Source: Aricia agestis
Lineage: Eukaryota; Arthropoda; Insecta; Lepidoptera; Lycaenidae
Assembly (NCBI RefSeq): GCF_905147365.1
Contig: NC_056415.1
Span: 12,232,001-12,296,000 of the forward strand
DNA length: 64,000 nucleotides
Direction: 5' to 3'
A program made the position numbers and the translations under genes. Of this stretch, positions 54,001 through 63,278 are shown one piece after another. The first letter of the stretch is position 1, and every line of letters starts with the position of its first letter. The notes below the pieces were generated by a model. That model was given only the letters and a program-made list of their open reading frames with translations, did no database searches and was not told where the DNA came from.

Positions 54001-55978
54001 TTAAGTTACTGAACTTACTTGAACTGTTGTTAACTTAGACTATACTCAGTTCTTAGTAACTGGAAAATATAGTTTCCTAAATACATAGAAACAATAAAAA
54101 ATTGCGCAAAAATTCGTTTATTGAGCGGGAACCGTACATTTTTCAGGATAAAAAGTATCACATATCCTTCACTGGGACTGAAAATACTTGCAGTCCCGGA
54201 AAAGGTTATGCAGATACCAAAATTTCATCAAAATCGGCTCAGCTTTTTAAGATTGAAAAGATGACAGACAGACTTTCCCATTTATAATATTACTTAGTTT
54301 GGATGATCACGCTCTTAATAGAAACGTGGCGTCACAAACACGTGAGTCGTTGATTACAAAACAACGAAAACCTTGAACTTGACTCGACTTACTTTACATA
54401 TTCATACATTTCAACGGAGATCTATTATTGTTATGATTGCGATTTAAACACGATAAAGATGTGACTTATAACGATCGAATTATTATAATGTGTGCTTCAA
54501 AGTGATTTCGGCTTCGGAAAATATTATAGATTTTAATGTTTTGAGTATTTATCTTTAAATAATATAAGTAATGTTCACTGTTCCTGTAATCACATGAAAA
54601 TACTAGCTGACCGTACGTTATTTTGCCATAAGATATATTTTATTGTTCCGTTTGTAAAAAAATTATAAAGCGACTTTCAGACCCACAAAATAATCGCAGA
54701 AAATTTTAGCATAATCCGTCCTTTTTGGAAGAGTTTGCCTAATAAAATCGAGACTTTTAATGAACTGTTGATAGAACCATCATCCAGGACGCGCTATAGT
54801 GAAAAAGCGCGGAATAGCGACCAGTCGCGGTCGCCTGTAGCCCGTTTACGCCGAACCTCAAATGCTTTAGAAGAATCACGCGTTCAACGACCTGTGTCCG
54901 GCCTTGTCGAATGTCACGTTACATATTCGGATATGCTAAAATATGACGAAACTAGATCAAATAGGATATACGACCGAAACTAAACATATTAATAAGAACA
55001 TCAGACTCTGTCGTTCGAATTTCAGACTTCGGACTATAACATAAAGAGAATATTACATGTTATTCTGTTATTTCCTCAGATATATGAACGTGGAGTCCAA
55101 TTTTACGAGCGACGTGGTAATTACGACATTATATGGCATTGTTAATATAGTATCATCAAAATGATAGCTATGGCCTTCGATCACTAATATGCTATGGCAG
55201 TTTTTTTTTTAAGATTAAAGTGAAAATAATATTTAGAATTAGGCGCGCACTCATCTAATTTAGCTCTTTCTGCTCTTTTTGGAGCATAGCTCAAAATCTA
55301 TTTTTTCGAAATAACGTTTAAGTACTTCTACTGAAACGATTCATACTTCAAGAACACTTTTCTATGTGTACAGCGTACACAAATAACCATATGACAGAAA
55401 ATTTTGGGTTTTTCAGTCTAAACTAAATGAGTCATAATGAGGATACGTTATACAATGTACTTGACCCCGAGTTTAAAGTAAAGCCTTGCCTTGACAGGCG
55501 ATCGTTATAGGACATACAATGTGTGCACAGTCTCAATAGAAGATCAAGGTTAATTGTATCAGCTTAGTTATATTGTAACAATATACTCGTATTGCGCACG
55601 CATGCTCTGGAGAAGGTAGCTGGGGTTGAGTAAAAACCTGTGCGAATATCGGGAAATATTACATACCTCCTATCCTCATAGCATTCCTATTGTATATATT
55701 TATTTTAAAAATTCGTTAGCATTTTATAATGACTTGATGAATGTAGGCATGTTGTGCTATTAATCTAGCTTGTTAAATTTATTACGTCTCACATACATTG
55801 TATAATCGAATACAAAAAAATATATGATTTCGCTAAAATTAATGGCCTGTACTCACTGGTATCTGTATGAGTTGGGCATCTTGGCAGTGTCCATGTCGTA
55901 CCGCAGCACCTGGCTGCGGGAGCTGCCGTCCACGCTCGCCCGCGCCTCCAGCACCGACAGCGACGACACAGCTAGCAC
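43141..55978 (-). CDS. Divergent RR-1-like cuticular protein (gene D), first exon not found
   Basis: Two minus-strand exons fit together: 55857-55978 and 43141-43327, both with AG acceptors; the upstream exon ends at GTGAGT and its codon is split after base 2, as in genes A-C. Joined, they give 102 residues. The first exon contributes the end of a signal peptide (VLAVSSLSVLEARA), then 'VLRYDMDT' and 'NSYRYH'; the second 'YDASDGSSRTEQG', 'ALKVNGAVRWYNDKGHLYEMIY' split as 'VNGAVRW' and 'YNDKGHLYEMIY', and 'GRRGYRTIIRRVRE'. The opening of the domain is kept, but GSYxY is replaced by GAVRW and the final Pro of G(Y/F)xP is lost; the C-terminus is strongly basic. The intron between them is 12,529 bp and full of repeats. 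A 3-4 codon first exon should lie above 55978; the only in-phase candidate seen (63837-63845) has a weak donor. Confidence 0.75.
43425..43695 (+). mobile_element. RTE-like LINE 3' tail in gene D intron
   Basis: 'TGCCCGCGGCTTCGCTCGCG', 'CATGCCAAATTTCAGCCCGA' and 'CGGTCCAGTGGTTTGGGC', ending 'TTTTATATATATAAGATT'. It starts 98 bp from exon 3. Confidence 0.75.
44207..45131. mobile_element. Foldback element 'ATGTTCGGGCCACACTAACG' with nested LINE-derived segment
   Basis: ATGTTCGGGCCACACTAACG at the left is inverted at the right ('CGTTAGTGTGGCCCGAACAT'), with further inverted 'AACGCGATAATTTTCAACGGC' material. Between about 44650 and 44995 lies a 'GACTTCAAAATTGTACG ... TTTGAAGTCGGTTAAG' block typical of a LINE tail. 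It lies in gene D intron. Confidence 0.78.
45270..45508 (+). mobile_element. LINE 3'-end / derived SINE, copy 3, with poly-A
   Basis: 'CGAGTGAGTGAGTTTACCGG', the pyrimidine tract, coding relic 'SLLKGRQRTCSSSDAASVHG', 'CCATCAGGTGACCCGTTTGC' and an A13 tail at 45494-45507. Confidence 0.88.
46163..46360. mobile_element. hAT-type MITE family 'CAGGCGCGGTC', copy 3
   Basis: Starts CAGGCGCGGTCC and ends GCGACCGCGCCG; contains 'AAATCTAAGGTC'-like and G/C tract modules as in 31746-32028. The 8-bp duplication is not clear here. Confidence 0.75.
46361..47100. other. Unassigned part of gene D intron
   Basis: No repeat family recognised; open frames here show no family resemblance. Confidence 0.25.
47101..47430 (+). 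mobile_element. Degenerate LINE 3' tail
   Basis: 'AAAAACCCCCGACATA', 'CGGCTCAACAGATTTCCATC' and 'AGACACGTCAAACTTGTAAC', ending 'GAGTCGGAGGTTAAAAAG' match a common lepidopteran repeat layout. Confidence 0.6.
47735..47848. mobile_element. MITE family 'TTTGGTCG...', copy 3
   Basis: 'CATTTGGTCGCGTTATGTCA' and 'GACCAAATGACGAAGATCCG'; interior 'CAGATCACGACTAATACTG'. Confidence 0.8.
47972..48039. repeat. (TA)n microsatellite
   Basis: About 34 uninterrupted TA units in gene D intron. Confidence 0.95.
48386..48660. mobile_element. MITE family 'GGTGTAACAAAACTAAGTGAT', copy 3
   Basis: Inverted halves: 'AGTTCACTGTAAAAGTAGCAGC' type on the left and 'GCGCTAGTACTTTCACAGCG' on the right. The right end carries an 18-bp perfect hairpin (48590-48607 with 48621-48638). 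Confidence 0.8.
49239..49355. mobile_element. MITE family 'TTTGGTCG...', copy 4
   Basis: 'GACATTTGGTCGAGTTTTGT' and 'CGACCAAATTACGTTGGTC', interior in inverse orientation relative to copy 1 ('ATCGTGATCTATCGGCTGGG'). Confidence 0.78.
49356..50112. other. AT-rich part of gene D intron, nothing recognised
   Basis: No exon and no family match. Confidence 0.3.
50113..50305 (+). repeat. Dispersed 190-bp repeat, copy 2
   Basis: Direct-orientation match to 19935-20125. Confidence 0.85.
50790..51150 (+). mobile_element. tRNA-derived SINE, copy 3
   Basis: Head 'GGTCCAGTGACTTAGAGCG' and the family body. Near its 3' end a perfect 16-bp hairpin (51078-51093 with 51096-51111, loop GA) replaces the family's 'TGGTTTCAATGAAACCGG' segment. 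Confidence 0.9.
51636..52340 (+). mobile_element. Degenerate RTE-like tails
   Basis: 'TAGCGACCCGCCCTGTACTC' and 'ATCAAAATCCGTTGCGTAG' mark tails of old RTE-type copies; the boundaries are approximate. Confidence 0.5.
52496..52857 (-). mobile_element. tRNA-derived SINE, copy 4
   Basis: Full-length minus-strand copy: B-box complement GGGATTCGAACCC, head complement 'CTCTAACCACTAGACCGG', tail (AAT)n at the left. It forms an inverted pair with copy 3, 1.35 kb away, in gene D intron. Confidence 0.92.
53389..53548. mobile_element. Foldback MITE with ~70-bp arms
   Basis: 'GGTATAAATAGTCAGTACTC' to 'CTCTGTGATTGGT' is mirrored on the right with few mismatches around a 15-nt centre; TAAG-like flanks. 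The arms contain a TATAAATA word facing outward on each side. Confidence 0.85.
54100..54300 (+). mobile_element. RTE-like LINE 3' tail
   Basis: 'CGGGAACCGTACATTTTTCA', 'GGATAAAAAGTATC', 'CAAAATCGGCTCAGC', 'GACAGACAGAC', end 'TTATAATATTACTTAGT'. Confidence 0.7.
54301..55856. other. Part of gene D intron, no exon seen
   Basis: An 82-codon plus-strand frame (54735-54983) is not recognised. A short RTE-type start 'ACTAGCTGACCGTACGTTAT' is at about 54602. Confidence 0.3.
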
Positions 55979-57624
55979 CTGGAAAGCCACCGGCATAGCG
56001 ATCAATAAAATATATAATATGCAGACGAAAGAGAAAAAACGAGGTCCTAAATGCCCCTGTAAAATTCAAAATCCAATCTTTTACTATTTTACCCTTAGTG
56101 TATTTATTGACACAAAAGAAACCTAAAATCTTACAAATATTTTGGAAATAATAAAAATAAAAACTCCTTACTATGAAATTATATTTATGGGTTAATATTT
56201 TGTCTATTTAGTAAACAAATATAAAAATGTCGTCATAAGGACTTTAAGAACAAACCTGTATTACATTGTAATGACCTTATCTTTAAGTTATGACTTAATA
56301 TTATGTTAATAGGACAGTGATATATTAAATCTTAACTCCCGACACGGATAAAAATACAATTAATAGCATAAGCGTTCGTTAAATTGTGTGATTTGAAATG
56401 GCTAACTACAAACATACAAAACCTAATTGTAGAGACTATCACAACAATTATATAATAGAGAAAAAAATGGTGAATACGTATGTGTGTTTTCATGCAAATA
56501 CTACGGAAAGGATCTGGTCCATATTTGGAATGGTCGTAGGTAGAATCAGAACTAACTCATATCCTGAAAATACAGGGTTCCCGTCGTGGAAAATTGTACT
56601 CACCAGTAAGGCTAACTATAAATTTATATATTACGGTAAAAATAGATAAATTACTCATCGAAACTTTGTTAAAATGTTAAGTGATGATTTTTTAAGATTA
56701 ATTTAGTTGTTGGATACAGCGCTCGCATTTCTAATGATAACAATGTCATTTACATAGATTAATAATTGGTCATTAATCTAAGGTCATTTATTACTTTTCG
56801 AGTAAAAGAAATTCTAACGATCTATTCAAAGGACAACTTTAAAATACCGATGTTTTACCTCATCATAAAATCTTGTATTAATTTGTACTTTTCACACCAT
56901 TTTATTCAAATTATTATAATTTTGAACATAATTTATGTAAGCACATAATCCAAGCTTATATCCACTGACAATAAATATGACCTTTTACCAATGATATTGA
57001 GTTTTTCATATAATATCATTGCCTTTTACCTTATAATTTATTACTATTTAATTATTTATGAAAATGATGATACAACTACGAATAATAAATACTAAATTCT
57101 ATTTCGCGGATTTATAAATATTTCTAAAGTTTATTAAGGAATGTTGCTATTTTTTATAACTATCAATTTTGTAGGTGGGTCTAACTGAATTCATTTTTAT
57201 TCAAATTAAGTTTTAAAATAACCAAATAACACTTTAAACAAGTGCATTATACCGTAAGGCCGTACGCAAATTTCACACAGTGCATAATCACGATTACCAC
57301 TTCACTTCAAAACAGCACTGGTAATTACCAGGATAAATATAATAGCACTGGTAATTACCAAAATAAACAGCATTTTTCCTTGATGTGAAAATCCCGAAGG
57401 CTTTAGGCGGAGTGCTAATATCGTGGGAGTCAGGTCTCGCTATGTATGACCGCGGTACGGATCGCGCTGTGCTCGGTCGAGGACTGAGCCGAATCTGCCT
57501 GACCATTAGCTTAATATTGACACTCGAATAGGCAAAGGATTAACGTTACGTCACACCTGCATCGGTGTTGCTATCCCCGCTATCAGTTTTCACCTGTACT
57601 CTACTGTTTTTAAGCAACACTAGA
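55979..57624. other. AT-rich stretch where gene D exon 1 would be expected
   Basis: No in-phase ATG-plus-donor with a TATA box was found on the minus strand. At 57310-57365 'AGCACTGGTAATTACCA' is repeated twice in tandem. Confidence 0.3.
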
Positions 57625-57925
57625 TGACCCGGTGGACCGTATCACTTCCCTCCTAATACGAACCTTCCCTAGACTTCCACTAATATTTCAAGATCAAAAA
57701 CAGTAAATTCGATTCAACCGTTCTCGAGTTTTAGCGAAACTAACAAAAGTTTGATTTTAATTTATAAGAAACTAGCTGTCCCTGTGAACTTCGTGTCACT
57801 TTAAAACCTTCCCTGGACTTCTACGAATATTTTAAGACTAAAATTAGCCCAATCCGTTTAGCCATTTTCGAGTTTTAGCGTTACTAACACAATTGAAAAT
57901 CCATTTTTATATATATAGATAGTTT
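57625..57925 (+). mobile_element. Two tandem RTE-like tails
   Basis: 'CTTCCCTAGACTTCCACTAATATTT' and 'CTTCCCTGGACTTCTACGAATATTT'-type segments, each followed by 'TTCTCGAGTTTTAGCG' or 'TTTTCGAGTTTTAGCG', show two head-to-tail copies ending at 'TATATATAGAT'. Confidence 0.65.
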
Positions 57926-58959
57926 GATGCAACTTTGTTCGGTGTTCGATTCAGTCCGTTTCTTATTAAATAAAACAAAAATTTTCATAAAATTCCATGT
58001 TACCATGGTTTGTCATCAAAATTTTTGCCTTGAAGGGGACTGGATCAAACAAGAGATAAGGCTACATTAATGTTTCACTAAGATATTAGAATAGGGGTAC
58101 GGGTTCGAGTTGGAGCTATCGCCATGGTCTACCGATGAGTCTCACGCAACAGGTTCTAAAATAAAACAATGGATTCAACATTATTTATATCATATCACAC
58201 GTTTTTATATTTCTGAATGTCAAATTAATTGTTACTAAGTATAAGGATGTTATTTCGTAAATGTACCAGGTACCTACTTATTCGATTTCAAACAAGGCTC
58301 GTTATGCGTTTCAAAATATAACCTACTTTTGGGCATCTCATTTTGCAAAGGACTTTGTAGTTTTAACAAAAAGTCGCAATTTCCAGGGGCATTCTGCCAA
58401 ACAGCAACACCGTGGAACGCTCTAATCAACAGGACATAAACTAGTTGCAGCGAATGTTTAGCTCAGCGCTCCCACAAACAAAATATTATGTGTTTACTGT
58501 TTAATACACACGGCCTCACGCGTCGGCACTTAGAACCCAATACGGATATTTACTTCATCAATATTCTGTGCAGAATTTATTACTTAAGCTCTAGTATTTT
58601 TATGGCAAAAACAAAGTTGCGTAAAAGCCTCTGTTTTGGTATGAGAAATTGACCAAATAGAGCACTGTTTGATGTTCTCATTATGTCTCCCAATAATACT
58701 AACATTTCCTCGAAATATGAGAATTACAAATTAATAGCTTTTACAATACAACATAGTACTAATAATAAATACTTCAAGTTGGCAAACATACATTTTACTT
58801 TTCTGACAATAAAAAGAGACCTAAAAAAGTTTTTTACCTATTTGTCTTCGAAACCTATCTCTTTATTCGTAGAGTCGAGCGTTCACGTTCTGTTGAATTT
58901 CCTATATAAGTTTTAATATTTAAATAATTTAACCTGTAAATTTTAGTAAATCATATCTC
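57926..58959. other. Unassigned stretch
   Basis: No gene; a 77-codon AT-rich frame (58683-58916) is not recognised. Confidence 0.25.
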
Positions 58960-59172
58960 AAAGTAATGTTGGCAACTAAGTAATTGCGGTTTTTTTTAGA
59001 AAATCAAAGACATTTTTTTCATGGAACTAAATAACTTTATTCTGTAATGTATTGACCATTTTGAATAAGGACCTTTTGCAATCTTTCAGCAGAGTAGACA
59101 GAAGTAGTTATGTCTATTGTGCTTTCATGCAGCATCATAATCCGACGTTCATAAAGGATAGGATTCTTATTT
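58960..59172 (-). mobile_element. mariner element remnant (transposase C-terminus and 3' end)
   Basis: On the minus strand the frame ends 'LYERRIMMLHE', then after a short extra stretch 'RLQKVLIQNGQYITE' and TAA. This matches the layout of mariner transposase C-termini (YERGI...L..RWQKV...NGQY). It is followed by 'AATAAAGTTATTTAG', an A-rich stretch and 'CGCAATTACTTAGTTGCCAAC', which resembles a mariner terminal inverted repeat. The catalytic DDD region is missing. Confidence 0.7.
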
Positions 59173-59773
59173 CAGACAGATGACGGAGAAAATAAAAATT
59201 ACCCACCACCTGAGAAATCTGATTTCTATACCATGATAAGTAGACACAAGTTGGAAGCCTATGCAAGCTTAATCTGACACGCTCGAGCTACTCCCGAAAT
59301 CCCCTCTTCCCCTCCCCAACTATAACAAATTTGAATTCACATAACCCGATTAATCAACCTATTAATCAATTTCTTCTACGGCACAACCTCTATATCCTGT
59401 TTAACATTTTAACAGAGTAATGCAGTAAACAAAGCTCGCCTAATGAGCAAAAAGCACACATCATTAATGATATTCATAAGCGTGCCACAAAAACTACTGG
59501 TTTTTCTTTCGTGATATCATTTTCATGCGCACGCGTTTTCATTTCATCACAATAATATCCGCCTCGTTCTTAGTAGAATTAGGTAAGCACGTTTAGATAA
59601 AACAATGAGTTATTCCAAAGGAATCTCTATAACAGGTAAATCTAAATACTTATTATAATAAAGCTGAAGAATTTGTTGATTTGAACGCGCTTATCTCAGA
59701 AATTACTTGTTTTAATCAAAAAAATATTTATTTGTTGGATAGTCCGCCTATCGAGGAAAGCTTATAAATTATA

Positions 59774-60190
59774 GGGTGTAACAAAACTAAGTAATAATAC
59801 TTTAGGGTCGTGTTATGTGTATGAGTCCTTTGTATAGAGTTCACTGTGAAAGTAGCAGCGCTGAAAGAGATTTTTTTGTGATTTGGGCAAGCGCCTGAAT
59901 TTTTACATACAAAAGATTTAAAAAAAGGTACTTGTGGGAATATGCGTGGCCGCCACAAAGGAAGATCTTCCGACCGAGCGAAGTGTTATGCTCGGTCAGG
60001 CCGGAGCCCCACGTGACATTTCAGCTGTCGTATATATACTGACACGCTCAGAAAACTTCGATAGCGCGCTGTAGGAATGTTAGGCGAATTGTGGGTACCG
60101 CCACTTACTCTTACAGCGTTGCTACTTTCACAGTGCATATACAGGGGACTCATACACACCCTAGAGTGTTATCACTTCGTTTTGTGACAC
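59774..60190. mobile_element. MITE family 'GGTGTAACAAAACTAAGTGAT', copy 4, with nested sequence
   Basis: Both family ends are present (GGGTGTAACAAAACTAAGTA and CGTTTTGTGACACCCTGTAT). The middle 'AGGAAGATCTTCCGACCGAG' to 'TAGGCGAATTGTGGG' is absent from copy 3 and includes a 'CCGAGCGAAGTG...CTCGGTCAGG' foldback. Confidence 0.78.
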
Positions 60191-61083
60191 CCTGTATAAC
60201 ATCACTTAATGAATGATGAATGAAGAAGTGTGGAAGAAACTCGGAAAATAATTCATTCTATGTGTCGACGCGGACGAAGTCGCGGGCAAAAACAAAACAG
60301 TTTTATACCGATAAAAATAACTTGTTGTCGATAAACTTTAATTATTAATAAGTCCTCTTTAGTAACTCATTGCACTGAGTACTTACATAATTTTAAAGTT
60401 CGTGATCTCGCATTTTACGCCCTAATAAGGAACGATTATATTTTATATTTTACTCGAGAGTGCATAATTGCATATGCGATCGTGATCAATGAATCATACA
60501 AGCATTTCGTAAGTTATTTATTCACAAAATGTTTACATAACCACTCATATATGTAAAGTAACTAACTATGCAAACATTCATCATAACTAAAGCAATTTAA
60601 ACTAATATTATTCTATTATAAATGCAAAGGTGTGCATGTATGTTACCTTCAAATAAATAATGGTCGCTGTTAAGCATTAGTGTCCTAACCCACATTTTTT
60701 TTGTTGTTAAATTTTGAATGCAGTCAGCAGGCTTGTTCTAAATCATATAAAGAACATAACTGCATTCATAACTCAATACGTAATTTTTATGTGGGTTAGT
60801 ACACGAATGCTTAACAGCGTCATAACGTATATTATATAACAAAACACTAGAGCACTTTAGATAAATTTTGTTATAGATAACTGTTATGCGTGTAGGTAGA
60901 TATAGTTTAAATGCATAATTTCCCAAGAACAGTTAAGGCACAAGTTGGAAGCCGGCTACATAAAGCGGCAGCAGACGACGTGTCGTCGCGGCACTACTGG
61001 TTTATATGTACATAGTTCTATGAAAGTGTCGCTAGCTTTGTGTCGCCTTCGGAGGGTATTTCATAGAAATACATAGAAACCAG
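60191..61083. other. Repeat fragments, no gene
   Basis: RTE tail word GCGGACGAAGTCGCGGGC at 60268. At 60655-60820 an inverted pair ('GCTGTTAAGCATTAGTGTCCTAACCCACAT' type) spans about 160 bp and looks like a small MITE. At 60990-61085 'ACTGGTTTATATGTACATAG' and 'TACATAGAAACCAGTAG' are inverse. Confidence 0.4.
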
Positions 61084-61129
61084 TAGCATAGTAAAAGGAG
61101 GGGAAGTAAGTTATCTTTACACAAAGGCA

Positions 61130-61294
61130 GCGCGCGCGGCTTGTATGTGTGCGCCATAGTATCAATGCGTCGCCACGAACGGCACACAACAAAATCTCGG
61201 CCAGTTTAGCTTCGTGGGTACCGCCGAGATTTTATTGTGTGCGGTACGTGGCGACGCGTTGATACTATGGCGCACACATACAAGCCGCGCGCGC
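61130..61294. mobile_element. Near-perfect foldback MITE nested in a foldback arm
   Basis: Arms 61130-61201 and 61223-61294 are 72 nt each with 4 mismatches and a 21-nt centre. Ends are GCGCGCGC. The inverted copy of the host arm at 62579-62584 lacks it. Confidence 0.9.
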
Positions 61295-61709
61295 ACAGTG
61301 GATCGAAAATCGAGTTTCATAGACATAGGAACTTGAGTTTCCAGATGTAATTTTTTTGGGCTGAAATATGTTCTCCTAGTTGTTATTACATAACAAAATG
61401 TAAAGAGACTCAGCTGTGTGTAATAATAAGGGAGTTATAATTTTTTTAAGAAATTTTGTATGGAGCCGACAGGAAAAATGAGCATACCTCTGGAATCGCA
61501 TGGTTGGCCGTTATATCCTCACACACTATTATAGTACTAATTATTACTCACATTTTGGCATATTTTGTATTACGGCACCATTTGCGATTTTTTTTCTAAA
61601 ATTCATCAAAATTAAAAATATTTATTCTATTTGTATTTGTTGCAAAAGTTTATGCTGTGGTTAAATGAGGTCTTTTTCATAATATTTTAATACCATAGAA
61701 TCACATAAT

Positions 61710-62130
61710 TGGCCAAGTGCGAGACGGACTCGTGCACGAAAGGTTCCGTAACATTATAAAGCAAAATTAGGCTATAAATTGTGTTTTTTCTATGAGAGTC
61801 CCACTTAATTTTATATTTTAGTGTGATATTATAGTTAAATATTAAAGTAAGTACACATATAACTAAGGATTGTGTAAAAAATCCAAGAACCTACCTGTTG
61901 CCATTATTGATATCTAAGAGCAAAAAAGCCCAAAAAATCACGTTTGTTGTATGGGAGCCTCCCTTAAATATTAATTTTATTTTGTTTTTAGGGTTCCGTA
62001 GTCAACAAGGAACCCTTATAGTTTTGGTCTGTCCGTCCGTCTGTCCGGTCTGTCTGTCCGTCTGTCTGTCTGTCTGTCCGTCTGTCTGTCTGTCTATCTG
62101 CGGTTTTGCTCAGAGACTATATAGCACCTA
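61710..62130 (+). mobile_element. Interspersed 'GGCCAAGTGCGAG' element with CTGT/CCGT tract
   Basis: 'TTGGCCAAGTGCGAGACGGA', 'GCACGAAAGGTTCCGTAAC', 'TTGTTGTATGGGAGCC', then 'AGGGTTCCGTAGTCAACAAGG' and about 75 bp of CTGT/CCGT repeats. Confidence 0.78.
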
Positions 62131-62627
62131 CAAAGCTGTAATGGGGGCTACCGTTTTTTTGCTCATTAGATGGCGCAACTGTCGACTAAGGTCCGAAGTA
62201 TAGCTATTAAAGTCCACTTTATAATAATCTAGAATCCTATTTATTGATTTAATTAAATTTAAATAATATCTCCTTTACTTTTGCTATTTTTTAATAACCA
62301 TAAGGTTATTAAAAAAATAGCAAATAGCAAAAATATACATTTATTTTCTTAATTTCACTCTCAAAGCATTTACATTGATCGCTTAATAACACTTTTTGGG
62401 ATAAATTTACGAAGGAGATCGCTTTTCAACAGGTAAATTGCATAAATATTACACGTACTTGAGTCTTTTTACATTTTGTTATGTAATAACAACTAGGAGA
62501 ACATATTTCAGCCTAAAAAAATGATATCTGGAAACTCAAGTTCCTATGTCTATGAAACTCGATTTTCGATCCACTGTGGCGCGGTGCTTTTGTATAAAGA
62601 TAGCTTACTCCCTCTCCTTTTACTATG

Positions 62628-63092
62628 CCATGGTAGTCGTCTGCGGTTGCTTCATGTCATCCGCTGCCAACCGGCACCTTTAGGATCAGGGAAAAGTGTA
62701 CGGTCACAAGGAATTTCCACTTGCAGGCAACGAAGTTCGAAATTCGAAGTTGCAGGCAACATCTGGTTATATTTTGTGATTAAATGAAAATACAGTAGTT
62801 ATTTGTCAATTGAGTTATCGAAAGTTTAAAGTTTAAACTTAGTTTAGCCTTCTATAGAGATATTCGTAAAATATGCAGATTGTGCGGCTCCTGCAACGTG
62901 GTCATGGACGATGCACTTAATTTTGTATAAATTAAACAAATTAAACGACTATCAATTCATGAAAATTAATCGAAAATTGACAATCAATTATATATATTAA
63001 CATGTTTACCAAATTTTTTTATCCTCCTCAGAAATAATATAAAGTCTCCTGTTCACGCCTGACGTGAGAAGGAGACTTTACACCCGCCATGA
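62628..63092. other. Unassigned stretch
   Basis: No gene. At 63040-63080 'AAAGTCTCCTGTTCACGCC' and 'GTGAGAAGGAGACTTTAC' form an imperfect inverted pair. Confidence 0.3.
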
Positions 63093-63100
63093 GAAATGAG

Positions 63101-63270
63101 CAGGGCCCCCGTAAGGGCTACTGGCGCCTGTGTGCAAAAAAAAAAAGATTTTGGCGCCCCTTTAGGCAAATTTTTTGGGTCCTTGGTTTTGGCGCCCCTA
63201 AAGATGGCGATTTAGCGCCCCCTAGAGGATGGCGTCCGTGTGCATTGCACATATGGTAGCGGGGGCCCTG
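63101..63270. mobile_element. hAT-type MITE 'CAGGGCCCCCG' with 8-bp target duplication
   Basis: Perfect 11-bp inverted ends (CAGGGCCCCCG and CGGGGGCCCTG) in a 170-bp unit, flanked by GAAATGAG / GGAATGAG (63093-63100, 63271-63278). The interior has repeated TGGCGCC/GGCGCC words. Confidence 0.88.
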
Positions 63271-63278
63271 GGAATGAG

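Larger units (their letters stand above)
61087..62627. mobile_element. Large foldback element (~170-bp arms) with two nested insertions
   Basis: The right arm 62459-62627 is continuous. The left arm is split into 61087-61130 and 61295-61413 by a nested foldback. Shared words include 'CATAGTAAAAGGAG', 'CACAGTGGATCGAAAATCGAG' type and 'CTAGTTGTTATTACATAAC'. The interior holds a 'GGCCAAGTGCGAG...' interspersed element (61710-62130) with a long CTGT/CCGT tract. Confidence 0.82.

Noticed and set aside
55824..56126. 100-codon plus-strand frame
   Set aside because: Antisense shadow of gene D exon 2.
62026..62100. CTGT/CCGT repeat as a stand-alone satellite
   Set aside because: It is the standard internal tract of the interspersed element at 61710-62130.
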